Shown here: one piece after another, positions 23,819 to 32,782 of the stretch
Layout: every line of letters starts with the position of its first letter
Position numbering within the stretch: position 1 is the first letter of the stretch
Assembly: GCA_019455325.1 (NCBI GenBank)
Contig: JACFMQ010000016.1
Coordinates: 1-64,000, forward strand
DNA from: Rhodocyclaceae bacterium
GTDB taxonomy: Bacteria > Pseudomonadota > Gammaproteobacteria > Burkholderiales > Rhodocyclaceae
Direction: 5' to 3'
Length of the DNA: 64,000 bases
The notes under the pieces: model-generated
Told to the model about the DNA's origin: nothing
Seen by the model: only the letters and a program-made list of their open reading frames with translations
The model's database searches: none
Program-made: the position numbers and the translations under genes

Positions 23819-25116
23819 ATGAACACGATGACACGGAAACTCCTTCTCGCGCTCGGCCTCTTCGCCGCCGCCCTCGCCGCCCAGGCCGGCGTCCGCATCG
23901 AGCACTGGCAGGCGCCGTCCGGCGCCCGCGTCTACTACGTCGAGGCGCGCGCGCTGCCGATCGTCGACGTGCAGGTCGATTTCCCCGCCGGCGCCGCCGC
24001 CGATCCGGCCGACAAGGCCGGGCTGGCGCAGCTCACGCGCGGCCTGATGGACCTCGGCGCCGGCGGCATGGACGAGAACGAGGTGGCGACGAAGCTCGCC
24101 GACATCGGCGCGCGCTTGGGCGGCGGCGCCGACACCGACCGCGCCAGCGTCGGCCTGCGCACGCTGGCCATGCCGGAAAAGCGCGAAGCCGCCTTCGCCA
24201 TCCTGCGCGCCGTGCTCGCCGAGCCGCGCTTCGACGCGGGCATCTTCGAGCGCGAGCGCTCGCGCACCGTCGCCGCGCTGCGCGAGTCGCTGACGCGGCC
24301 GGAGACGATCGCCGCGCGCGCCTTCTGGTCGGCGCTCTACGGCGAGCACCCCTACGGCCGGCAGCCGACGGTCGAGAGCCTCGGCCGGATCGCCGCCGGC
24401 GACCTGCGCGCTTTTCATGCCGCACGCTACACCGCGCGCTCGGCGGTGATCTCCATCGTCGGCGACATCGGCCGCGCCGAGGCCGAGGCGCTGGCGCAGC
24501 GGCTGACCGAGGCATTGCCCGCCGGCGAGCCGCCGGCGCCGGTGCCGGCGGCAACGCTGCCGCCGGCCGGCGAGGTGCGCCTGCCGCACCCGGCGGCGCA
24601 GGCGCACATCCAACTCGGCCTGCCGGCGCTGAAGCGCGGCGATCCCGATTTCTACGCGCTGCTCGTCGGCAACTACAGCCTCGGCGGCGGCGGCTTCGTC
24701 TCGCGGCTGATGAAGGAGGTGCGCGACAAGCGCGGCTTCGCCTACAGCGTCTACAGCTTCTTCGCGCCGATGCAGGCCGCCGGGCCGTTCCAGATCGGCC
24801 TGCAGACCAAGCGCGAGCAGGCCGGCGACGCACTCAAGGTGGCCCGCGACGAACTCTTGCGCTTCCTCGCCGAGGGACCGAGCGAGGAGGAACTGGCGGC
24901 GGCCAAGGCGAACATCGTCGGCAGCTTCCCACTGCGCCTCGACTCCAACCGCAAGATCCTCGACAACGTGGCGGCGATCGCCTTCTACGGGCTGCCGCTC
25001 GACTACCTCGACACCTACGCCGACAAGGTCCGCCGGGTGACGGCCGCCGACGTGCGCGCCGCCTTCGCCCGCCACGTCAGGCCGGAACATCTGGTCACGG
25101 TCGTGGTGGCCGGCGA

Positions 25117-25120
<4 letters not shown>
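23819..25120 (+). CDS. M16 family peptidase-like protein, non-catalytic partner subunit
   Basis: A 433-residue periplasmic protein with a signal peptide (LLLALGLFAAALAAQA) and both halves of an M16 fold. The position of the HxxEH motif reads GLAQLTRGLMDLG, so the zinc-binding residues are missing. The C-terminal half keeps GGGGFVSRLMKEVRDKRGFAYSV-like features (flexible glycine loop and the R/Y pair), which in this family bind substrate. It probably pairs with the preceding active subunit. The stop codon overlaps the TTG start of rsmD. Confidence 0.92.
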
Positions 25121-26465
<1,345 letters not shown>

Positions 26466-26494
26466 ACGCGCTTCGCCGGCAGCGGCGGAATGCG

Positions 26495-26530
26495 AGGCGT
26501 CGTCCCCCCTGGCGGGGTGCGGCGCCTTTT
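26495..26530 (+). terminator. Rho-independent terminator after the ferredoxin gene
   Basis: AGGCGTCGT and CCCC pair with GGGG and GCGGCGCCT with one mismatch, followed by TTTTCGCTTT. It lies between the convergent ferredoxin and dynamin-like genes and may serve both. Confidence 0.75.
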
Positions 26531-26535
26531 CGCTT

Positions 26536-28494
26536 TCAGAGGTTGACCACCATCTGGTCGTCCGCGTCGACCTCGGCGTGCAGCGCCTGCCGGGTGCCGG
26601 CGACGAGGGCGGCGAGCGCGGCCAGTTGCCCGGTGAGGGTGGATTCGACGTGCGTCAGCTCCTCGATCCGCTCCTCCAGCGTGTCGGTCGCCTGGTGGAT
26701 GCGCCGGATGCTTTCCAGCCGGCGCTTGAGCCGGATCTGGTGCTCGCGCACCTGCGTCTCCATCGGCGCCATGATCGCCTTCAGCCAGCCCTCGGCGTGC
26801 CGGTTGGCGTGCTCGAAGGCGCGCCGCACCTGCATCGCCACCTCCTCGAAGAACTTCTGCGTGAGGTGGCTCTTCTCGTGGCGCAGGAGCTGGAACATGG
26901 TGTTCAGGTGCGTGTCGCACCAGGTTTCCAGGCGGTCCAGCTCCTTCTCGTAGCGCAGCAGCGAGAAGCGGGCCGGGCTGCCCAGCTTGAGGCCGTGCTC
27001 GACCGCGAACTTGCGGTAGATGGCTTCCATCATCCGGTGGATCTCGTCGACCTCGCCGCGCGATTTTTCCAGCGCCTCGCGGCTGACCGCGAAGAAGTTG
27101 GCCATGGCTTCGGAGAGCTGCCTGGAAAAGGCCGCCTCCTGCATCGTCTCGCGCGTCGACTGCGTCAGCGCGCGCAGCGAGTCCAGGCCGAGATGGGCGA
27201 AGAGCTTGTTGGTCAGCGCCGAGAACACGCTGCGCACCGCGTAGTAGCGCTGCAGGCCGACCTCGAACTCCTCCTTCTCGGCGCGCACCTTGCCCATCAT
27301 GTATTCGACGACGCCGCGGTTCTTGCCGCGCAGCTCGGTGAGTTCGGCGAGCTGCTCGCGCAGGCCGGCGAGCCGCGATTCGAGCAGGCCGGCGGCGCGC
27401 GCGGCGAGTTCGTCGAACTCGCTGCCGCTGTCGTCGCGGACGATCTCCTGCCGGGCCGGAATCAGCTCCCCGGAGAGCGCCTGCTCCAGCGCCGGCAGCC
27501 GGCTCCTGGCGAGCAGCGCCGGGTCGTCGTTGATCTTGGCGACCAGGCCCTTCTGCGCGGACACGGGGAAAATCCGGTGCGCCGGCAGGTCGAGGATGCG
27601 CGCGCAGTCGTCGACCTGGCGGGCGATCTCGGCGTCGATCTCGGCCTCGCGCTTCAGTTCGTCCCACTGTCCGTCGATCTTGTTGAGCACCACCAGGCGG
27701 CCCTTCTTGCGGCCGGACGGGGCGTCGACGTGCGCCTTCCAGACGGCCAGGTCGGACTGCGTGACGCCGGTGTCGGCGGCGAGGATGAAGAGCACCGCGT
27801 GCGCGTTCGGCAGCAGCGACAGCGTCAGCTCCGGCTCGGTGCCGATGGCGTTCAGCCCCGGCGTATCGAGGATGACCAGCCCCTGCTTGAGCAGCGGATG
27901 CGGAAAGTTGATGATGGCGTGCCGCCAGCGCGGAATCTCGACCCGGCCGTCGGCGTCGGCGCGCAGGGCGCCGGCCTCCTCGCCGTCCAGGTCGAAGCCG
28001 AGCCGCCCGGCGGTCGCGCGGTCGACGCGGACGGTCTCGCTGACGTGGCGCATCGCCTCCTGCATGGCCTCGGCCGAGGCCACGTCGAGCGGCACGCTGC
28101 GCCACTCGTCGGGAAAGCGGCGGTATTCGGCGACGCCGGCGCTGCCCTCGCGCGTCTCGATCGGCAGCAGCTCGACGCAGGGCGGCTTCGCCGGGTCGTA
28201 CATCAGCTCGGTCGGGCACATCGTCGTGCGGCCGGCGGACGAGGGCAGCATGCGGCTGCCGTAGTCGGCGAAGAAGATGGCGTTGATCAGCTCCGACTTG
28301 CCGCGCGAGAACTCGGCGACGAAGGCGACGTGCAGCCGGTCCTCGCGCAGGCGGTCGAGCAACTGGCCGAGGCGCAGGTCGGTCTGCGCGTCGTTCAGTT
28401 CGTTGTCGGCGAGCCAGTCGCGGAAGCCTTCGATCCGGTCCCCGAGGCGGCTGCGCCATTCGGCGTAGGCGGCGAGCTGCTGGGCGAGCAACAT
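26536..28494 (-). CDS. Bacterial dynamin-like GTPase
   Basis: About 652 residues from ATG at 28494, which has AGGA about 8 bases upstream; an upstream GTG at 28533 would add 13. G1 reads AEFSRGKSELINAIFF, G3 is LDTPGLNAIG and G4 is VLNKIDGQWDE, so GTP binding is expected. The C-terminal two thirds are helical, with conserved-looking stalk segments (RGKNRGVVEYMMGKVRAE, RRAFEHANRHAEGWLKAIM), as in dynamin-family proteins that act on membranes. No clear transmembrane helix is seen. It is a single gene, not the tandem pair found in some bacteria, downstream of mutM. The physiological role is unknown. Confidence 0.88.
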   Translation of the reverse strand: MLLAQQLAAYAEWRSRLGDRIEGFRDWLADNELNDAQTDLRLGQLLDRLREDRLHVAFVAEFSRGKSELINAIFFADYGSRMLPSSAGRTTMCPTELMYDPAKPPCVELLPIETREGSAGVAEYRRFPDEWRSVPLDVASAEAMQEAMRHVSETVRVDRATAGRLGFDLDGEEAGALRADADGRVEIPRWRHAIINFPHPLLKQGLVILDTPGLNAIGTEPELTLSLLPNAHAVLFILAADTGVTQSDLAVWKAHVDAPSGRKKGRLVVLNKIDGQWDELKREAEIDAEIARQVDDCARILDLPAHRIFPVSAQKGLVAKINDDPALLARSRLPALEQALSGELIPARQEIVRDDSGSEFDELAARAAGLLESRLAGLREQLAELTELRGKNRGVVEYMMGKVRAEKEEFEVGLQRYYAVRSVFSALTNKLFAHLGLDSLRALTQSTRETMQEAAFSRQLSEAMANFFAVSREALEKSRGEVDEIHRMMEAIYRKFAVEHGLKLGSPARFSLLRYEKELDRLETWCDTHLNTMFQLLRHEKSHLTQKFFEEVAMQVRRAFEHANRHAEGWLKAIMAPMETQVREHQIRLKRRLESIRRIHQATDTLEERIEELTHVESTLTGQLAALAALVAGTRQALHAEVDADDQMVVNL

Positions 28495-28570
28495 GATTGC
28501 GTCCTGTCCGTGCGGATGCCGGAACTCTATCACGAGTCGAATGGAATCAACGGGATATCCCCGCCGGCTT

Positions 28571-29383
28571 TCAGCGCTGGCAGCGCGGACACCAGAAGGT
28601 GCTGCGGCCGGCCTGGCGGACGCTCTTCACCGGCGTGCCGCAGGTCGGGCACGCTTCGCCGGCGCGGTCGTAGACGGCGCAGTGCAGTTGGAAGCAGCCG
28701 GCGCCGCCGTCGCTGTGCACGTAGTCGCGCACGCTGCTGCCGCCGGCCTCGATCGAGTCGGCGAGCGTCTGCCGGATCGCCGTCGCCAGCCGGTCGCAGC
28801 GTTCGCCGCCGATGCGGTTGGCGGCGCGCAGCGGCGAGACGCCGGCGCGGAACAGGCTTTCCGACGCGTAGATGTTGCCGACGCCGACGAGCAGCCGGCC
28901 GTCCATCAGCACCGGCTTCACCGGCGCCGAACGTGCGGCGAGCGCGGCGTGCAGCCAGCGGCCGTCGAAGCCGGACGACAGCGGCTCGACGCCGAGGCCG
29001 GCGAGCAGCGGGTGGCGCTCCGGTGCCTCGGCGGTCCAGACCAGCGCGCCGAAGCGGCGCGGATCGCGCAGGCGCATGACGGTATCGGCGAATTCGAGGT
29101 CGAAATGATCGTGCTTCTGCGGCGGTGTGCCCGGCGCCACCAGGCGCAGGCTGCCGGACATGCCGAGATGCAGGATCAGCCAGCCGTCGCCGAAATCGAA
29201 GAGCAGGTACTTGCCGCGCCGCCCGATGCCGTGGAGCGTGCGCCCGGCGAGCAGGCGCGGCAGCTCCGGCGGGATTTCGTGGCGCAGCCGGGGCGTGCGC
29301 AGCGCGGCGGCGCGCACGGTCTTTCCCGGCAGGAAGGGGAGGAGGCCGCGGCGGCTGACTTCGACTTCGGGCAGTTCGGGCAT
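28571..29383 (-). CDS. mutM: Formamidopyrimidine-DNA glycosylase MutM (Fpg)
   Basis: A 270-residue bifunctional DNA repair glycosylase/AP lyase removing 8-oxoguanine. The mature N-terminus is PELPEVEV, giving the catalytic Pro and Glu. The helix-two-turn-helix region contains LLVGVGNIYASESLFRAG, and the C-terminus has a four-cysteine zinc finger (CPTCGTPV and FWCPRCQR). The start must be ATG at 29383, since the proline next to the initiator Met is catalytic. It is divergent from the TPR gene, with about 105 bases between. Confidence 0.97.
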   Translation of the reverse strand: MPELPEVEVSRRGLLPFLPGKTVRAAALRTPRLRHEIPPELPRLLAGRTLHGIGRRGKYLLFDFGDGWLILHLGMSGSLRLVAPGTPPQKHDHFDLEFADTVMRLRDPRRFGALVWTAEAPERHPLLAGLGVEPLSSGFDGRWLHAALAARSAPVKPVLMDGRLLVGVGNIYASESLFRAGVSPLRAANRIGGERCDRLATAIRQTLADSIEAGGSSVRDYVHSDGGAGCFQLHCAVYDRAGEACPTCGTPVKSVRQAGRSTFWCPRCQR

Positions 29384-29487
29384 GACGGAAGGGGGAGCGA
29401 CTTGAGAGCGTGGAGAAAAGGCCATAACATCCCGAACCATTATTGCCCGAACGTTTCCAATCTTCCACACGGGCAAGCAGGGACACC

Positions 29488-31212
29488 ATGAAACCGATCC
29501 AGCGCGCCGCGTTCGCCGCGGCGCTTGTTCTGACCTTTTCGGCGTCGGCGGCGGCCGCCGGCGCCGGGGCGAAACCCCCGCGCGCGACGCCGATGCCTCC
29601 TGCCGGGGAAGTGTCCGCCCGCAGCCACTCGGGGCAGGTCGTCTACCAGGTGCTGCTCGGCGAGATCGCGCTGCAGCGGGGCAACCCCGACCTGGCGGCG
29701 AGCGCCTACGCCGACCTCGCCTTCCGCACGCGCGATCCCAAGGTGCTCGAACGCGCCGTCGAGGTGGCCAGCATCGCCCGCCGCTTCGACATCGCCTACG
29801 AGCTGTCTCGCCTGTGGGTCGGGGTCGAGCCGGCCTCGGCCGCCGCCCGGCAGACGCTGGCGGCGGTGCTGATCATGCAGAACCGGACCGGCGAACTCGG
29901 TCCGCAGCTCTCGGCGCTGCTCGAACAGGACCGGGAGAATCTCGCCGACAACCTGATGCGCCTGAACCGCATGCTCGCCCGGATACAGGACAAGGCCGCC
30001 GTCTACGGCATGCTGGAGCACGTCCTCGCCCCCTACGCGGGCATCGCCGAGGCGCACTACGCGCTGGCCACCGCGGCCTTCCACGCCGGCGACCGGACGA
30101 GCGCGCTGATGGAAGTCCGCAAGGCCGGCGCCCTGCGCCCGGACTGGGAGACGGCGGCGCTGTTCGAATCGCAACTGGTCGCGCGCGACTCGACCGAGGC
30201 GGCGATCGGCGTCCTCGAACGCTTCGTCGCCGCCCACCCGAAGGCGCGCGAGGTGCGCCTGCATCTCGCCCGCGGGCTGATCTCCGAAAAGCGCTATCCC
30301 GAGGCCAAGCGGCACTTCGAGCAGATGCTCGCCGACGATCCGGACAGCGTCGAGCTGATCTACCCGGCCGCCGTCCTCGCGCTGCAGCAGAACGATCCGG
30401 CCACCGCCGAGCCGCTGCTGCGCCGCCTGCTCGAACGCGGCGCGGCGAGCGAGCGCGGCATCGCCGCCTATTACCTCGGCCAGATCGCCGAGGACCGCGG
30501 CGACCCGGCCGAGGCGATCGCCCTCTACAAGCAGGTGGCGATCGGCGAGCAGTTCGTCCCCGCCCAGGTGCGCGTCGCCAGCCTGCTGCAGAAGGCCGGC
30601 GGCGGCCTGCCGATGGCGCGCACGCACCTGCAGGAGTCGGGCCGGCGCTACCCGCCCGGACAGATCCAGTTCCTCGTCGCCGAGGCCCACCTGCTGCGCG
30701 ACGCCGGCCACGACGACGAGGCGCTGGCCTTGCTCGACCGGGTCATCGCGCAGCAGCCGGAGCAGGCCGACGCGCTCTACGACGCGGCGCTGCTCGCCGA
30801 GAAGCTCGGCCGCATGGAGACGGTCGAAACCAACCTGCGCCGCGTCATCGCGCTGCAGCCGGCCAACGCGCACGCCTACAACGCCCTCGGCTACAGCTTC
30901 GCCGACCGCGGCATCCGCCTCGACGAGGCCCGGCAACTGATCGTCAAGGCCGTCGAGCTGGCGCCGGAAGACCCGTTCATCATGGACAGCATGGGCTGGG
31001 TGCTCTACCGCCTCGGCGACCTGCCGGGCGCGCTCGCCCAACTGCAGAAGGCTTACGCGCTGCGCGCCGACGCCGAGATCGCCGCGCACCTCGGCGAGGT
31101 GCTGTGGACCCTCGGCCGCCGCGACGAGGCGCTGAAGCTGTGGCGCGACGCCGACAAGCGCTTCCCCGACAGCGACGTGCTCAAGTCCGTCCGCCAGAAG
31201 TTCGCGCCCTGA
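29488..31212 (+). CDS. Exported tetratricopeptide-repeat protein
   Basis: A 574-residue protein with a signal peptide (QRAAFAAALVLTFSASAAAA) and many TPR-like helical pairs through most of its length. The clearest repeats are near the C-terminus (LYDAALLAEKLGRMETVETN, AYNALGYSFADRG, DSMGWVLYRLGDLPGALAQL). A TPR protein of this type commonly precedes lolB-ispE in betaproteobacteria. It is likely a periplasmic scaffold; partners are unknown. ATG at 29488 is preferred over 29443 because GCAGGGA precedes it and the signal peptide begins there. Confidence 0.88.
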   Translation: MKPIQRAAFAAALVLTFSASAAAAGAGAKPPRATPMPPAGEVSARSHSGQVVYQVLLGEIALQRGNPDLAASAYADLAFRTRDPKVLERAVEVASIARRFDIAYELSRLWVGVEPASAAARQTLAAVLIMQNRTGELGPQLSALLEQDRENLADNLMRLNRMLARIQDKAAVYGMLEHVLAPYAGIAEAHYALATAAFHAGDRTSALMEVRKAGALRPDWETAALFESQLVARDSTEAAIGVLERFVAAHPKAREVRLHLARGLISEKRYPEAKRHFEQMLADDPDSVELIYPAAVLALQQNDPATAEPLLRRLLERGAASERGIAAYYLGQIAEDRGDPAEAIALYKQVAIGEQFVPAQVRVASLLQKAGGGLPMARTHLQESGRRYPPGQIQFLVAEAHLLRDAGHDDEALALLDRVIAQQPEQADALYDAALLAEKLGRMETVETNLRRVIALQPANAHAYNALGYSFADRGIRLDEARQLIVKAVELAPEDPFIMDSMGWVLYRLGDLPGALAQLQKAYALRADAEIAAHLGEVLWTLGRRDEALKLWRDADKRFPDSDVLKSVRQKFAP

Positions 31213-31220
31213 GCGCCGCC

Positions 31221-31778
31221 GTGCCGCGTCTGCTGCCGCTTTTGCCAGCGCTCCTGCTCGCCGCCTGCGCCGTGGCGCCGCCCGTCGCCGACGGCCTGCC
31301 GCCGCGCGCCGCGGTCGGCGACTTCGCGCTGGAGGCCCGCTTCTCGCTGACGCACGAGGCCGAGCGCCACGCCGGCCGCCTCGCCTGGCAGCGGCGCGGC
31401 GCCGACGACGAACTGCGCATCCATTCCCCGTTCGGCCAGACCGTCGCCGAGATCTTCATCGACGCGCGGCAGGCGCGCCTCCTCGCCGCCGACGGCCAGG
31501 AGCGCACGGCGCCGGACGCCGAAAGCCTGCTGCGCGAGGTGCTCGGCTACCCGCTGCCGATCACCGACCTCGCCGCCTGGGTGCTCGCCCGGCCGCGGCC
31601 GGGCGCGCGGATCGAGGCGGACGCGCTGGGCCGGCCGCGCGAGATCGCCGACGCCGGCTGGCGGATTTCCTACGACTACGAGGGCGAGACGGCGGACGCG
31701 CTGCCGTCGCGGCTGATCGTCACGCGCGACGGCGGCCCGGAACTGCGCCTGCGCATCGAGGAGTGGCGCGCGCCATGA
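31221..31778 (+). CDS. lolB: Outer-membrane lipoprotein receptor LolB
   Basis: About 185 residues from GTG at 31221, 9 bases after the TPR gene. The lipoprotein signal ends in LLLAAC, giving a lipidated Cys at about 16. The body has the LolB pattern: GDFALEARFSLTHEAERHAG, RLAWQRRGADDELRIHSPFG, LPITDLAAWVLARPRPG and WRISYDYE. LolB accepts lipoproteins from LolA and inserts them into the outer membrane. Its place before ispE is the usual betaproteobacterial order. Confidence 0.9.
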   Translation: MPRLLPLLPALLLAACAVAPPVADGLPPRAAVGDFALEARFSLTHEAERHAGRLAWQRRGADDELRIHSPFGQTVAEIFIDARQARLLAADGQERTAPDAESLLREVLGYPLPITDLAAWVLARPRPGARIEADALGRPREIADAGWRISYDYEGETADALPSRLIVTRDGGPELRLRIEEWRAP

Positions 31779-31813
31779 GCGCCCCCGCCCGGCCGCCCGA
31801 AGGGGTCGCTCAT

Positions 31814-31912
31814 CCTCCCTTGGGGAGGGCGGAGCAGGGGTTTCGCGGAGCACGGCTCCGCGCCTGCGGAGCGGGCCGGCTGTGCAAAGCCGGCCCTCCG
31901 TCGCACAGCGAC
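31814..31912 (+). repeat. Array of four perfect stem-loops between lolB and ispE
   Basis: Consecutive perfect hairpins: CCTCCC/GGGAGG (31814-31828), CGCGGAGC/GCTCCGCG with loop ACG (31844-31862), GGGCCGGC/GCCGGCCC with an 8-base loop (31873-31896) and GTCGC/GCGAC with loop ACA (31900-31912). The last abuts the ispE ribosome binding site AGGAGG. No gene is seen in the 148-base gap. It may be a structured mRNA leader or a small palindromic repeat element. Confidence 0.75.
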
Positions 31913-31926
31913 AGGAGGGTCGTCCC

Positions 31927-32769
31927 GTGAGCGATTGGGACTGGCACAGCGCCTGGCCGGCGCCGGCCAAGCTCAACCTCTTCCTGCACGTCGTCGGCCG
32001 CCGCGACGACGGCTACCACCTGCTGCAGACCGTCTTCCGCTTCGTCGACCGCGGCGACGTGCTGCGCTTCTCGCCGCGCGCCGACGGCGAGGTGGCGCTG
32101 GCGACGCCGCTGCCCGGCGTGTCGCCGGAGTCCGACCTGACGGTGCGCGCCGCACGCCTGCTGCAGGCCGAGACCGGCTGCCGCGACGGCGTCACGATTT
32201 CGCTGGAAAAGCGCCTGCCCATGGGCGGCGGCCTCGGCGGCGGCAGCTCGGACGCGGCGACCGTGCTGCTCGCGCTCAACCATCTGTGGCGCCTCGGCCT
32301 GCCGCGCGAACGCCTGCAGGCCATCGGCCTCGCGCTCGGCGCCGACGTGCCGATCTTCGTCTACGGCCGCAACGCCTTCGCCGAAGGCGTCGGCGAAGCC
32401 TTCACGCCGGTTGCGCTGCCGCCGGCCTGGTACGTGGTGCTGGAACCGCCGGTGCAGGTGCCGACGGCCGAGATCTTCCGCTCGCCGGCGCTCGTCCGCG
32501 ACACGCCGGCCGTCGCCGCGCGCGACTGGCGGCCGGGCGTCGGCGGCAACGACCTGGAACCGGTCGCCGCCGGCCTCTACCCGGCGGTGGCCGAGCACAT
32601 CGGCTGGCTGTCGGCCTTCGGCCGCGCGCGCATGACCGGCTCGGGCGCCTGCGTCTTCGCCGAATTCGCGGAACGGCCGGCGGCCGAGGCCGTGCTCGCG
32701 CAACTGCCGGCCGGCATGCGCGGCTGGCTGGCGGCCGGGCTGCCGCAGCACCCGCTCGCCGCGCTCTGA
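31927..32769 (+). CDS. ispE: 4-diphosphocytidyl-2-C-methyl-D-erythritol kinase IspE
   Basis: A 280-residue GHMP-family kinase of the MEP isoprenoid pathway, phosphorylating CDP-methylerythritol. Family motifs are PAPAKLNLFLHVVGRRDDGY, the ATP-binding loop PMGGGLGGGSSDAA and MTGSGACVFAEF. GTG at 31927 is chosen because AGGAGG lies about 10 bases upstream and the protein then begins SDWDWHSAWPAPAKLN. Upstream in-frame ATG at 31882 lies inside the hairpin array and is unlikely. Confidence 0.95.
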   Translation: MSDWDWHSAWPAPAKLNLFLHVVGRRDDGYHLLQTVFRFVDRGDVLRFSPRADGEVALATPLPGVSPESDLTVRAARLLQAETGCRDGVTISLEKRLPMGGGLGGGSSDAATVLLALNHLWRLGLPRERLQAIGLALGADVPIFVYGRNAFAEGVGEAFTPVALPPAWYVVLEPPVQVPTAEIFRSPALVRDTPAVAARDWRPGVGGNDLEPVAAGLYPAVAEHIGWLSAFGRARMTGSGACVFAEFAERPAAEAVLAQLPAGMRGWLAAGLPQHPLAAL

Positions 32770-32782
32770 GCCGGCGCCGCGC

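Noticed and set aside
31810-32751. Reverse-strand frame across ispE and the hairpin array
   Set aside because: Low-complexity shadow; ispE on the plus strand has all GHMP kinase motifs.
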